Positions 8,249 to 17,572 of a stretch of 64,000 bases of DNA are shown here, piece by piece; the stretch's first letter is position 1, and each line of letters opens with the position of its first letter. Source of the stretch: UBA1535 sp002323775 (GTDB lineage Bacteria > Bacillota > Clostridia > Tissierellales > Sedimentibacteraceae); assembly GCA_031993545.1 (NCBI GenBank), contig DAMAHZ010000006.1, forward strand, positions 1-64,000, given 5' to 3'. A program made the translations under genes and the position numbers. Below the pieces are notes generated by a model. That model had not been told where the DNA came from, did no database searches, and worked only from the letters and a program-made list of their open reading frames with translations.

Positions 8249-8788
8249 TTATTTAGTATAAACTTCTTCTTTTAAAACTGCAATAAAAGGTAAATTTCTA
8301 TACTTTTCTGCATAATCAAGTCCATATCCAACTACGAACTCATCCGGCACAACAAATCCAGTGTAGACTATATCGATATCAGTCTTTCTGTTGTCAGGCT
8401 TATCTAACAAGGTACAGATAGCGACTGACGCCGGCTCTCTTGATTTTAGATTGTCAATCAAGTACGACAAGGTCAATCCTGAATCAATGATATCTTCAAC
8501 TATCAAAATATGCTTTCCTTTTATTTCTTCATTCAAATCTTTTATAATTCTAACTATACCCGAAGACTTTGTAGAATTTCCATAGCTTGAAATTGCCATA
8601 AAATCAATTTCTAAAGGCAAATCAATTCTTTTTATCAAATCGCTGACAAACATTACAGCACCCTTTAGGATACATATAACAAAAAGGTCTTTTCCTTGAT
8701 AATCCTTAGTTATCTGTTCTCCTAATTCTTTTATCTTTAATTGTAATGCTTCCTCATCAATAAGTATACTCTTAATACAATCTTTCAT
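8249..8788 (-). CDS. hpt: Hypoxanthine phosphoribosyltransferase
   Basis: 179 residues from the chosen ATG at 8788. GGAGG lies 6 nt before this ATG, which makes the upstream in-frame GTG-type start unlikely. The PRPP-binding signature is ILIVEDIIDSGLTL, and GFVVPDEFVVGYGLDY is the typical C-terminal motif. The enzyme salvages hypoxanthine and guanine to IMP and GMP. It starts directly after tilS, in the conserved tilS-hpt-ftsH order. Confidence 0.95.
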   Translation of the reverse strand: MKDCIKSILIDEEALQLKIKELGEQITKDYQGKDLFVICILKGAVMFVSDLIKRIDLPLEIDFMAISSYGNSTKSSGIVRIIKDLNEEIKGKHILIVEDIIDSGLTLSYLIDNLKSREPASVAICTLLDKPDNRKTDIDIVYTGFVVPDEFVVGYGLDYAEKYRNLPFIAVLKEEVYTK

Positions 8789-8789
8789 C

Positions 8790-10190
8790 CTAATCCTCCA
8801 CACGCATTGTCAATATTTTTTTTGTATTATAATCAGTTTTACATTCATTACTAATTCTATAATTTTCTAACCAAATTATTTTTTCATCATCCGCTAAAAC
8901 AATTTGCTTATCTCTATCCTCCAATGGAATTTTGCTGTCAATAAATATATCTTTTAGCTTTTTCCTGCCACTCATTCCAAGAGGAATCATAAAATCTGAT
9001 TTTTTCCTGTTTCTTATTTTAATTATACCCTTTATTTTATCATAATCAACATAAAATTCATATGATTTAAGATTATGTGTATTTTCTATATTAAATATGC
9101 CTAAAACAATACTTTTCCCAATTTCTTTTATAAATATTTTAATTCCTGTTTCAGAAATATTTGTAAAATCCTCAACATTTATATTATATTCAAAATCGTA
9201 ATTTTTTTCAACATATTTTGTCAAAATTATATTATTATAGCTAATACTAATTTTTATATCGTCTGTTAAATCTATGCTTTTGCCTGTTTTATTATTTTTT
9301 ATAAAGACATTAGCATAGTCAATATGTTTGTTTTCGAGGTTTTTTGTGCTTCCCTTTATTTCCTTAACAGCTTTTCTTATAATTCTTCCTATTTCATTAG
9401 AATCTAAGGTGCTTAATAAGACAGCATCAAAAACTAGCTTATCCTCTGATTTTTCTTTTATAACCTTATCATATAAACTATTGATATGCTTTTCAATTAT
9501 AAGACTATCTTTTTGCATAATTTGAGACATTCTAAATAGAATGTCCTGTATGTTTGGATTGTAATTTTCCTCAAGATATGGTATTAAATTTAAACGAATT
9601 TTATTTCGTCCATATATAGGAAGCTCATTTGTGTAATCCTTACAATAATCATAGCCGTTTTGCTTTAAATAATTTAAAATATCTTTTTTTTCAATATTTA
9701 ATATAGGTCTTATTATATTTTGATTTTGATAAGACATAGCCGCTAAGCCATCTATGCCAGTTCCTCTTATAATTCTTTGCAGAACTGTTTCGCTTTGATC
9801 GTTTAAATTATGAGCAAGTGCAATTTTACCATGACCAATTTCTTTTAAATTCTCATTAAAAAAATCATATCTAAGCTTTCTCCCTGCTTCTTCTTCTGTC
9901 AATTTCAATTCACGAGCATACTCTGATGCGTTTTTTCTTTTTATAAACAGCTTAATTCCATATTGATTGCATAGGTCTACAACGAATTTTTCATCATTGT
10001 CAGCATCTATACCTCTATACATATGATTTATATGACTAGCATATAGTGTAAAACTTAAACTATCCTTTAATATTCTCAAAACATGAAATAAAAATACAGA
10101 ATCAGGTCCGCCTGATAGTGCAATTATAATATTATCATTTTCTTTTATTAAATTTTCTTTAGTAATAATTTCTTTAATTTTTGATATCAT
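8790..10190 (-). CDS. tilS: tRNA(Ile)-lysidine synthase
   Basis: 466 residues. The N-terminal PP-loop ATP pyrophosphatase motif SGGPDS is at residues 26-31. The middle has HNLNDQSETVLQRIIRGTG, and the C-terminal domain contains the IPLEDRDKQIVLADDEKIIW region. The enzyme ligates lysine to cytidine 34 of tRNA-Ile(CAU) so that it reads AUA, an essential step in a genome this rich in ATA codons. It lies between spoIIE and hpt as in Bacillus and Clostridia. Confidence 0.95.
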   Translation of the reverse strand: MISKIKEIITKENLIKENDNIIIALSGGPDSVFLFHVLRILKDSLSFTLYASHINHMYRGIDADNDEKFVVDLCNQYGIKLFIKRKNASEYARELKLTEEEAGRKLRYDFFNENLKEIGHGKIALAHNLNDQSETVLQRIIRGTGIDGLAAMSYQNQNIIRPILNIEKKDILNYLKQNGYDYCKDYTNELPIYGRNKIRLNLIPYLEENYNPNIQDILFRMSQIMQKDSLIIEKHINSLYDKVIKEKSEDKLVFDAVLLSTLDSNEIGRIIRKAVKEIKGSTKNLENKHIDYANVFIKNNKTGKSIDLTDDIKISISYNNIILTKYVEKNYDFEYNINVEDFTNISETGIKIFIKEIGKSIVLGIFNIENTHNLKSYEFYVDYDKIKGIIKIRNRKKSDFMIPLGMSGRKKLKDIFIDSKIPLEDRDKQIVLADDEKIIWLENYRISNECKTDYNTKKILTMRVED

Positions 10191-10236
10191 AATGTAAATA
10201 CCTTAATTTTCCATATGCTATAATAAAATTTTTTAG

Positions 10237-11742
10237 CTATACTATTTTTATAACTAAGACAGTCATATCATCTATAGCCTTGTCACAGCCTCTCAGAGCA
10301 TAATTCAAAATAGCATCTGCAACGCTTTGAGGGTCTTTATTTTTAATTATTTCAAGATATTTGTCGAGTGATTTTTGAGCATCTTCAGCAATAGAGTCTG
10401 CTATCCCATCTGTAATCATTATAATTAAATCATCTTCCTTGATGTCCACTCTATTGTGATAGCAGTCAAAGGATTCAAGTATCCCAACAGGAAGACTGCT
10501 TGCCTGAAGTCTTTTAATTTCATCATCGCTTACTAAATAAGATTGGGCAGCTCCTGCTTTATAAAATCTAAGCTCATGAGTGTCAAAATCTATGACACTA
10601 AAGTCCAAGGCTACATATCTATCGTCCTTTAGATTCAATAAAAGTAGTGAATTTAATGTATTAACTATTTGTTCTTCATTAAAATTTGCATCAAGAAGCT
10701 TAATTATAAGGTCTATTGCATTCTTGCTTTCATTAAACGCTCTTTGTCCCGTTCCCATACCGTCGCATAGGATTGCAAAAAACTTATTATCAGAAGCTCT
10801 ATAGTAATAATTATCCCCTGAAATTTCACTGTTTTCCTTTGCAAGTCTTGAATAGTATGCCCTCGCTGAAATTTTTTGACTCACCGCTTGACTTGGTTTA
10901 GTATCAGGATTAGCCATGCTTGCAACAGTATCATTATTTGCATCTTCGGAGCATTCTTTCAGCTCTATCGTATAAGTATTGTCGGATTTAGATTTTCGTT
11001 TGGATGCAAGATTTCGTTTAGTCATAATATAAACTTCTTTTGCGACACCTATTGATAATATGAGTACCATTAAGAAAAACACAATATACAGCAGTACATT
11101 AAAGCCCATAGCTTGTACTTCTTTAAATCCAAGCACGGCAATAAAAATTACTGCAAGAAGACAAGCGATTGATTCAGCGTTAAATCTTTTCCTTCTTATT
11201 GCAACTATAAGCTCTTTTATTAAAAAAGTTGAGCTTATTATAAATAATACTTCAAAAATATTGATTAATAAAAAGCTCCAAACAAAGCCTTCACTCGTCA
11301 TTGTGATAATGTTTATAGTAAATAAAATCATTGCAAAAGCAAAAATGTCAAACAATAATACAGTTCTTTTCTTTTTTCTTAAACTCGTGTAATAAATATG
11401 TATAAATATACAAATCAACATATATTTTATCTCAAATTTGACAGTTGCTATTGAAAATATAGTCAAAAATAAAATTAAAAGGGATGGTTTCTTTATGCGG
11501 GAAAATTGATTTGTACGATAATATAGGCTTGTATGATAATATGAGCATAAAAACGCTATGGAGCAAGGAAATAGCTCTCCAATTATGCTGCTGCGAGAAA
11601 TAAATATGCCCATAAAGCAAATGATAAGCTCCTTGATGTCTGTATTCATCAATTCTTTTATAAGCCTTTTTAAATTTACGCTTGTCCTATATTGCTTTCT
11701 TGATGTTTTAGTAGTTTTCATATCTTTAGTATTTTCTAACAT
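10237..11742 (-). CDS. spoIIE: Stage II sporulation protein E, shortened (PP2C phosphatase)
   Basis: 501 residues, against roughly 800 for typical SpoIIE. About eight hydrophobic segments lie between residues 40 and 240. A polar linker follows, then a PP2C domain (about 290-501) with ILCDGMGTGQRAFNES, IMITDGIADSI and DDMTVLVIKI, which carry the metal-binding aspartates. SpoIIE dephosphorylates SpoIIAA and so activates sigma F in the forespore. The central FtsZ-interaction/oligomerisation region of the long form appears largely missing. GGAGG sits 7 nt before the ATG, and a Spo0A-type promoter lies upstream. Confidence 0.9.
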   Translation of the reverse strand: MLENTKDMKTTKTSRKQYRTSVNLKRLIKELMNTDIKELIICFMGIFISRSSIIGELFPCSIAFLCSYYHTSLYYRTNQFSRIKKPSLLILFLTIFSIATVKFEIKYMLICIFIHIYYTSLRKKKRTVLLFDIFAFAMILFTINIITMTSEGFVWSFLLINIFEVLFIISSTFLIKELIVAIRRKRFNAESIACLLAVIFIAVLGFKEVQAMGFNVLLYIVFFLMVLILSIGVAKEVYIMTKRNLASKRKSKSDNTYTIELKECSEDANNDTVASMANPDTKPSQAVSQKISARAYYSRLAKENSEISGDNYYYRASDNKFFAILCDGMGTGQRAFNESKNAIDLIIKLLDANFNEEQIVNTLNSLLLLNLKDDRYVALDFSVIDFDTHELRFYKAGAAQSYLVSDDEIKRLQASSLPVGILESFDCYHNRVDIKEDDLIIMITDGIADSIAEDAQKSLDKYLEIIKNKDPQSVADAILNYALRGCDKAIDDMTVLVIKIV

Positions 11743-11798
11743 ATATACGCCTCCATAATATTGACTATGTCAATATATTAATTTTATATATAAGTTAG

Positions 11799-11831
11799 AT
11801 AATACTGTTTACAAATGTAAAATACTGTCAA
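11799..11831 (-). promoter_or_regulatory. spoIIE promoter, Spo0A-dependent type (21-bp spacer)
   Basis: On the minus strand TTGACA (11826-11831) and TATTAT (11799-11804) are separated by exactly 21 bp. This long spacing is known for the Spo0A-activated sigma-A promoters spoIIG and spoIIE of Bacillus subtilis. The -35 hexamer, read on the plus strand, is part of TGTCAAA, one mismatch from a 0A box. The start codon of spoIIE is about 57 bp further on. Confidence 0.75.
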
Positions 11832-11865
11832 AATTTTATTTTTAATAAAAAATATTTTTTTTGAG

Positions 11866-11872
11866 TGTCGAA
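11866..11872 (+). promoter_or_regulatory. Spo0A box upstream of spoIIE
   Basis: A perfect TGTCGAA core lies 34 bp upstream of the spoIIE -35 element, where Spo0A~P is expected to bind. The site is short, so its support comes mainly from its position. Confidence 0.65.
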
Positions 11873-11934
11873 ATTTGCAAATATTAACGCTTTGGCTTAA
11901 TATTTATATTAATGTTTTGTTATAATTTTTTATA

Positions 11935-12387
11935 TTAATCCTCATTTTTGTCTTCATCTTTATCATTGAAGTTTATTTTATCATCATTAGACCCTATTCC
12001 CATTATGAACTTGTTTTGTGTCTTGTTTTTATCTATATAAATAGTCTCATTAGGTTTAACCATCTTGTATTCATTACGAGCTATTCTTTCTACTACTTTG
12101 AGCAATACATCCTTATCATCTATGCTTTCTACTTCCTTTGCTAAGCTGTCAGATTTCTTTTTTGTAATGTCTCTCTCCGTTTCTCTTTGCATTATCTGCT
12201 CGTTTAAATCACCCATCATCTTCTTTTGTGAAGCAGTGGTCGTAAAGAAATACAACAAAAATACAACAAAAACCAAACTTAATATGCTCAACTTTTTTTT
12301 CTTTTTACGCTTTGGCTCTTTAGTCTCTACAGAGTAGTTGTTTTCATTTTTTATTGGCATTATGATTCTTCTTGAATTTTTGCTCAT
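11935..12387 (-). CDS. divIC: Septum formation initiator, FtsB/DivIC family
   Basis: 150 residues. A basic cytoplasmic N-terminus with KRKKKKKLS precedes one membrane helix (about 34-52). A coiled coil (about 58-95) and the family signature ARNEYKMVKPNETIYI follow. DivIC forms the divisome core complex with FtsL and DivIB. ATG at 12387 is preceded by GGGAG about 11 nt upstream and overlaps the end of yabQ by 44 bp. A later ATG at 12360 has a poorer site. The acidic C-terminal tail (DDKINFNDKDEDKNED) is unusually long. Confidence 0.88.
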   Translation of the reverse strand: MSKNSRRIIMPIKNENNYSVETKEPKRKKKKKLSILSLVFVVFLLYFFTTTASQKKMMGDLNEQIMQRETERDITKKKSDSLAKEVESIDDKDVLLKVVERIARNEYKMVKPNETIYIDKNKTQNKFIMGIGSNDDKINFNDKDEDKNED

Positions 12388-12931
12388 TTTTTCGCTGCTC
12401 CCTCATAAATTTTTTGAGCTTTTTCCTCTTTAATTTTTGTTTCTTTTTAAGCTCTGCTTCATGCTTTCGCTTATTTATGTAGAATTTTATTTTCCTTTTA
12501 CTATTTTTAATTTTAGAGTCTACTTTTATTTTATACGGAATCAATAAATTTTTCAAGCTTTTTATTAAAAATTTTATAGGAAAAATTATTATATTATATG
12601 CTTTTTTTATTGCTTGTATAACAAAATCTATTAAGCTTATACATAATCCCAAAATAATTCCGCTAAAAATATAAAAATATAGCAAAGCTCCAAGTAAAAA
12701 AGCAATTAAAATAAATAGTCTAATATTTCCCCAGCTAATTTTAATTATGATATTAAGTCCTAAAATTAAACTAATTATCCAATATACTATATCTCCTAGA
12801 GCAGTACCTAGCTTGCTTAATGGTATATAATGTCTTAATAATCTATAGAAATCCCACAATATTCCAAGGAAAAATCCTCCAATTAATGCTGCTAAAAATA
12901 CAATTTCTTGTGAATAAGGCGCAGAATTCAT
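12344..12931 (-). CDS. yabQ: Spore cortex biosynthesis protein YabQ
   Basis: About 195 residues from the ATG at 12931. AAAGG is 9 nt before this ATG and too close to the two earlier in-frame ATGs. The first helix contains GGFFLGILWDFYRLLRH, the YabQ signature. Four to five membrane segments occupy the first 120 residues. The C-terminal third is extremely Lys-rich and cytoplasmic. YabQ is a sporulation membrane protein needed for cortex formation in Bacillus. It sits between yabP and divIC, the conserved order. Confidence 0.88.
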   Translation of the reverse strand: MNSAPYSQEIVFLAALIGGFFLGILWDFYRLLRHYIPLSKLGTALGDIVYWIISLILGLNIIIKISWGNIRLFILIAFLLGALLYFYIFSGIILGLCISLIDFVIQAIKKAYNIIIFPIKFLIKSLKNLLIPYKIKVDSKIKNSKRKIKFYINKRKHEAELKKKQKLKRKKLKKFMREQRKNEQKFKKNHNANKK

Positions 12932-12947
12932 CCCCATCATCCTTTCA

Positions 12948-13220
12948 TCATCTGAAAATTTTCTTTATAAATCCTACTTTTTCTTTTTCTGAACTATTTT
13001 CAGAGTATAATAAAGAATCTATTTTACCATTGACAAAAATTTTGCCTTCTTCAACATTTAATTTGCTTATTGATATATTTTTCCCTTTTATATTTAGCTT
13101 ACCTTTATTAGTTGCTAACACAACATTTTCATCATTGAAATTCTCAACCTTTTCAACACCTGTTATTCCTAATCTTTCTCGATTTTCAAGAGTTAAGGTT
13201 TGAATAACTTTTTCTTCCAT
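12948..13220 (-). CDS. yabP: Sporulation protein YabP
   Basis: 90 residues. The family pattern is clear: LTLENRERLGITGVEKVENFNDE near the start, then two short beta-rich repeats with LNIKGKNISISKLNVEEG and GKIDSLLYSE. YabP is a sigma-E-dependent sporulation protein related to YqfC. GGGGGTG lies 5 nt before the ATG. It heads the yabP-yabQ-divIC-spoIIE series, and a sigma-E-like promoter is seen upstream. The S4-domain gene yabO that usually precedes it is not here. Confidence 0.9.
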   Translation of the reverse strand: MEEKVIQTLTLENRERLGITGVEKVENFNDENVVLATNKGKLNIKGKNISISKLNVEEGKIFVNGKIDSLLYSENSSEKEKVGFIKKIFR

Positions 13221-13290
13221 ACTTACACCCCCACATACTATAAGCTAGTCTCGCTATAAGACTTTGATAGCACAGACTATAGCATAATAA

Positions 13291-13319
13291 ATTATATGAA
13301 AGCTTTGTGTATAATATGT
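13291..13319 (-). promoter_or_regulatory. Sigma-E-like promoter for yabP
   Basis: Minus-strand ACATATT (13313-13319), a 14-bp spacer and CATATAAT (13291-13298) match the mother-cell sigma-E pattern (ATATT, 14 bp, CATACAAT) with one difference in the -10 and one at the edge of the -35. It lies about 70 bp before yabP, a sigma-E gene in Bacillus. Confidence 0.6.
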
Positions 13320-13329
13320 AAATAATAAT

Positions 13330-13995
13330 TTAGTTTGAGCTTAGCTTTATTCTTCTGTAAATATCCATTAAATTTTCCTGCTTTAATTCCTTTGGATTTC
13401 TTTTAAATATTTTAAACACTGTCTGTAGCACAGGACCTGCCAATAGACTTGATATTATAGTCGCAACGCCGAATTTGCCTCCCATTATAATACCGATAAT
13501 GAGAACTGTTATTTCCATTATATTTCTTATAAAGCCAACCTTAAATCTTGTTCTTTGTGTTAGTGCGAGCATAAGTCCATCTCGAGGACCTGCACCCAGC
13601 TCCTGTGACATATATAAGAACATACCTGTAGATAGTACTACAACCCCGCTAATACACATTATTAGCTTCCCAACAAGAGTACCCGGAGTTGACATAACAT
13701 TTGACTTTATTAAGATATCCGTAAAAAATCCTACAAAATACATATTTAATATTGTAGCTACTCCAGGGAATATCTTAAAAAACATACAAAATAAAATAAT
13801 TATCAGCCCAACTATCTGTGAAGCCTGTCCTAAAGTCATTGGTAAATGCAAGGATAATCCTTGATGAAAAACATTCCAAGGATTCATGCCAAGGTCACAG
13901 TATAAAAATAAATTCTGTCCGACTGAACAAGTAAATAGTCCTATCATTAATTTTATGTAACGAATAATCTTGCTGTCATTTTTTAAATTTAGCAT
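13330..13995 (-). CDS. YczE/YitT-family integral membrane protein
   Basis: 221 residues from the ATG at 13995, which has AAAGGA 10 nt upstream; an in-frame ATG 75 bp earlier has no such site. Five membrane helices, with motifs DLGMNPWNVFHQGLS and QELGAGPRDGLMLAL typical of the YczE/YyaS group. It diverges from a MocR-type regulator, the same pairing as yczE-ycxD in Bacillus, which implies control by that regulator. The transported substrate of the family is not established. Confidence 0.85.
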   Translation of the reverse strand: MLNLKNDSKIIRYIKLMIGLFTCSVGQNLFLYCDLGMNPWNVFHQGLSLHLPMTLGQASQIVGLIIILFCMFFKIFPGVATILNMYFVGFFTDILIKSNVMSTPGTLVGKLIMCISGVVVLSTGMFLYMSQELGAGPRDGLMLALTQRTRFKVGFIRNIMEITVLIIGIIMGGKFGVATIISSLLAGPVLQTVFKIFKRNPKELKQENLMDIYRRIKLSSN

Positions 13996-14216
13996 CTTGT
14001 CGTTGTCCTTTCTAAACCGTAAATTTTTGTAATTCTGAAATAATTGTAACATTTTAATTGTTAATGTCAATAAAATGTTTAAAGAAATAACGAAATTGTG
14101 ATATAATATCTATAATTCAAGATTTCTTGAGTTTGGATATCTTCCGATGGCTTGTGAAACAATACTATTTATAATTATAGCAAAAGTTTAATTTATTATA
14201 AAAAAGGAAAGTAAGC

Positions 14217-15623
14217 ATGAATAATAAAATACATTTTTCAATATCTATGGATAAGAATAACAATAAGCCTTTATATATACAGCTTTATGATTATATTAAG
14301 GGTGAAATAATAAGCAATAAATTTAAAGCCTCTTATAAATTGCCTTCAATCAGAGAGGCTACTTCCTTATTGAATATAAGCAAAACTACCGTTGAGAACA
14401 CATATAATCAATTAATTGTTGAGGGCTATATAGAAAATATTCCAAAACGAGGCTTTTTCATCAATGAAATCGGAAACTACAAATACAGCAAGGAATTTAA
14501 GCCTAGCCATAACTTTGAAAAATCAATATCTGACGAATATATTTATAAAAATAACGGGGCAGATCCTTCCAGCTTTAACGTCAATTTGTGGAAAAAATTA
14601 TACAACAAAACTCTTAGTGAGGAGATAACTAATATTTACACAGGCGGTTTTGTCCAAGGAGAATACGAGCTAAGATACGAAATATCTGAATTTGTCAACA
14701 ATCTCAGAGGGGGAAAAACTTCGCCTGACCAAGTTATAATTGGTGCTGGTATACAATATTTATTGGGAATACTCACAGGTATTTTGAAAAATGATGAATT
14801 TACCAAAGCAAATAGTGATTATAGATGTGTTTCTATCGAAAGTCCGGGATACCGAAAGGCTGAATTTATATTTGAGGATTATATGTTTAAAATAAATCAT
14901 ATACCGGTAAATGAGCTTTCCTTGTCGATTGATACACTATATAATTTTAAGTCTAAGCTATTGTATGTCAGCCCATCTCACCAATACCCTCTTGGCAATG
15001 TGATGCCTATAAACAAAAGACTTGAGCTGTTGAACTGGGCTTATAGTGTAAATGGACTTATAATAGAGGATGATTATGATGGAATTATAAGATATGACGG
15101 AATGCCTATACCATGCTTGCAGGGCTTGGATAACAACGACTGTGTAATCTATCTGGGAGCTTTTTCAAAAACCTTGCTTCCATCACTTAGAATTAGCTAT
15201 ATGATAATACCTAAGAAGCTGATTGCAAGCTATCAGAAAATTAAGGATAAATATACTCAGTCTACATCTAAAATTGACCAGATTGTTCTTTCACTATTCA
15301 TGAAAGAGGGTCATATGAATAGACATCTGCGTAGAATCAGAAGAATATATAAAAAGAAAAACACTTCTATAACAAGCTATATAAACAAGAATTACAGCGA
15401 TAAAATTAAAATTATCAATTCAGATTCTGGATTTCATTTGGTTTTAGAAGTGCTTACCAGCAAGTCTGCTCAAAATGTGTATAATGATTGCAAAAAAAAT
15501 AATATCTTGATTGAAATAATTAACCATAGTCCAAATAAGATATTACTTTCCTTTAATTATAGCGGTATTGTCGATAGTGACTTGTATAGCTTTATTGATA
15601 AATTGTTTTTGTCAATAGTATAA
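14217..15623 (+). CDS. MocR/PdxR-family transcriptional regulator (GntR HTH plus aminotransferase fold)
   Basis: 468 residues. A GntR-type winged helix (about 12-80) has YKLPSIREATSLLNISKTTV. It is joined to a class I aminotransferase domain (about 110-468) with the PLP-lysine segment LGAFSKTLLPSLRISYM and the IIEDDYDG motif. MocR proteins use PLP-linked ligands to regulate divergently encoded genes. Here that gene is the YczE-type membrane protein 220 bp away. AAAGGAAAG lies about 8 nt before the ATG. Confidence 0.9.
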   Translation: MNNKIHFSISMDKNNNKPLYIQLYDYIKGEIISNKFKASYKLPSIREATSLLNISKTTVENTYNQLIVEGYIENIPKRGFFINEIGNYKYSKEFKPSHNFEKSISDEYIYKNNGADPSSFNVNLWKKLYNKTLSEEITNIYTGGFVQGEYELRYEISEFVNNLRGGKTSPDQVIIGAGIQYLLGILTGILKNDEFTKANSDYRCVSIESPGYRKAEFIFEDYMFKINHIPVNELSLSIDTLYNFKSKLLYVSPSHQYPLGNVMPINKRLELLNWAYSVNGLIIEDDYDGIIRYDGMPIPCLQGLDNNDCVIYLGAFSKTLLPSLRISYMIIPKKLIASYQKIKDKYTQSTSKIDQIVLSLFMKEGHMNRHLRRIRRIYKKKNTSITSYINKNYSDKIKIINSDSGFHLVLEVLTSKSAQNVYNDCKKNNILIEIINHSPNKILLSFNYSGIVDSDLYSFIDKLFLSIV

Positions 15624-15658
15624 AGAGACATCGGAGAAATTCTCCTTTGTCTCTTTTG
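15622..15658. terminator. Bidirectional terminator between mocR and the SLH gene
   Basis: AAAGAGACA..GGAGA pairs with TCTCC..TGTCTCTTT over 15622-15656, followed by T-rich sequence. It overlaps the mocR stop codon and lies before the end of the convergent SLH gene. Confidence 0.75.
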
Positions 15659-15703
15659 TTATAGCAATTAGACGCTTGAGACGTCAAACTGCACCTATAT
15701 TTA

Positions 15704-17539
15704 TCATTTATTTGTAGCGATTATAATTCTAACTCTTTTACCCGCTTTATATCCACTGTCTACATATGCTTTCAAGTTGTATTTTTCAAGGTTTGAAACA
15801 GATGATAATTCTGTCAGATGATAATTTCCATCTGCTTGTAAATATACTTGTACATCCTCAGCCAGCATATATTTTTGATTTCCGCTAAGTACAAAGGTTT
15901 GAGCAATTGAGCTTATATTATCGCCTGATAAGTTTCTAATTCCTGCTATCTGACCGTTTTCATAGCTAAATATTGCAGGACCTGCATTAATATTGAAAAT
16001 ACTGCTTTGAGTATTTAGTGACATAGATTTTCCATTGATAATATACTGATAAAAACCTTGAAGAATCATATTGTTATTTTCAATTTTATCTATCTCCTCA
16101 GAAGCTGTCACGATACCATATTTCCCTAAATCACCTGTAACATTGTCTAATATTAGCTTGTCAATATGACCTGATGTATTTAAACTATAATATTTTATAT
16201 CACTTCCACTAAGAGATATATTGCTTAATCTTGATGGGTATATAATGCTATATTCTCCGTATTGGTTCACATCCAAAATTTTAGCATTTTCAGCTAATTT
16301 ATAATCAGACAAATTAATATTCTTATCAGCTACTCTGCTTATCTTAATATTTCCATCTCTGTATTCTACAGATACCACAGTTCCTACACTTATAGAGCCT
16401 AAATATTCATGCTTTCCAGTTGTTCCGTCAGTATATGCAACTAAAATTTCATTTTTTAAAGCTCCTTTGTCTGTTACAATTTTATTTACAGATATAACAA
16501 CTCCGGCACTGCTGCTTTCAATTTTAGCAGCAGGTACGACATCCACAACATCTCCATTCATTCCAAGCAGCAGGACAACTGTGTCTCCTATTGAAAACTC
16601 ACCTGTTGCGGACATCTTATGCGTTGAAATAGAAGACGATAAATTGTAATTATTGCCTGCAACTGTTACTGTGGATGGTGCTGAAGTATTTGGCATAGCA
16701 CTTGTATATGTTCCTACTATTTTTTTAGAGTATGCCCATATTGTTTTTAGATTTTGATTGTAATATATTACATCATAGTTGCTTATATCAGATACGTTAG
16801 AAGCAATACCGTCTCTATACACAATTGCATCTGACAGAGAAAAGGGTAAGATGCTGTTTAAATTATTATTTGACACTACATATGCTTGTGAAAGCTCTTT
16901 GTTTAACAAGGCACTATAGTCTATCTCTCCATTTGAGCTTAAGGCATATCCTAAACTGGCTGCATAAACAAGTCCATTTTTTGTTTTGGTATTCATAAGA
17001 TTGTAGAATAAATTCAAACAATCCTTTCTTGAAAGATATTGCCCCTTAACCTTATCAATATTTTTATCTAAGCCTAATGATTTATACTTTGATAATTGTG
17101 ATGTTGGATATGTACCATTAAAATCAGAATTTTCATATCCCAAAAGTCTAAGTGCTACAGTAGCTGCTTCCTCTAAGCTAATTTTATTTTCCGGCTTAAA
17201 AGTGCCGTCAATATATCCAGTAAATAATTTCATATCTACTGCAAGCTTTACAAAAGGAGCTGACCATCTATCTCGCTTTACATCTTTAAAAACAGAATAA
17301 ATAGAGTCTTTATCAACGCTATTTTTGTAATTTGATGACATGATTACCATTTTGGCAAATTGCTCTCTGCTTACATTCTGCTCTAAATTCATATTGCCCT
17401 TTTCGTCACCAGTCATGATACCTAATATTTTGATTGTATTTTCTACTAACTGTTGATTATTCGTATCTGCAAATGCTATTGACTGTATCGATACAGCTAA
17501 TATTAAACAAAATATCGTAATTCGCTTTATTATTTTCAT
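15704..17539 (-). CDS. S-layer-homology surface protein
   Basis: About 611 residues from the ATG at 17539; AGGAGG lies upstream, and the longer in-frame ATG at 17569 would place that site inside the coding region. A signal peptide (about 1-25, ending near AFA) precedes SLH repeats (about 30-190) containing FKDVKRDRWSAPFVKLAVDM and GYIDGTFKPENKISLEEAA. SLH domains bind pyruvylated wall polymer. The C-terminal 400 residues are beta-rich with no recognised family. It starts 34 bp after the end of the MacB-like permease gene and so is likely its cotranscribed cargo or partner (inference). Confidence 0.85.
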   Translation of the reverse strand: MKIIKRITIFCLILAVSIQSIAFADTNNQQLVENTIKILGIMTGDEKGNMNLEQNVSREQFAKMVIMSSNYKNSVDKDSIYSVFKDVKRDRWSAPFVKLAVDMKLFTGYIDGTFKPENKISLEEAATVALRLLGYENSDFNGTYPTSQLSKYKSLGLDKNIDKVKGQYLSRKDCLNLFYNLMNTKTKNGLVYAASLGYALSSNGEIDYSALLNKELSQAYVVSNNNLNSILPFSLSDAIVYRDGIASNVSDISNYDVIYYNQNLKTIWAYSKKIVGTYTSAMPNTSAPSTVTVAGNNYNLSSSISTHKMSATGEFSIGDTVVLLLGMNGDVVDVVPAAKIESSSAGVVISVNKIVTDKGALKNEILVAYTDGTTGKHEYLGSISVGTVVSVEYRDGNIKISRVADKNINLSDYKLAENAKILDVNQYGEYSIIYPSRLSNISLSGSDIKYYSLNTSGHIDKLILDNVTGDLGKYGIVTASEEIDKIENNNMILQGFYQYIINGKSMSLNTQSSIFNINAGPAIFSYENGQIAGIRNLSGDNISSIAQTFVLSGNQKYMLAEDVQVYLQADGNYHLTELSSVSNLEKYNLKAYVDSGYKAGKRVRIIIATNK

Positions 17540-17572
17540 TTTTATTTGTATTCCTCCTCTTTTTCTCAAACT

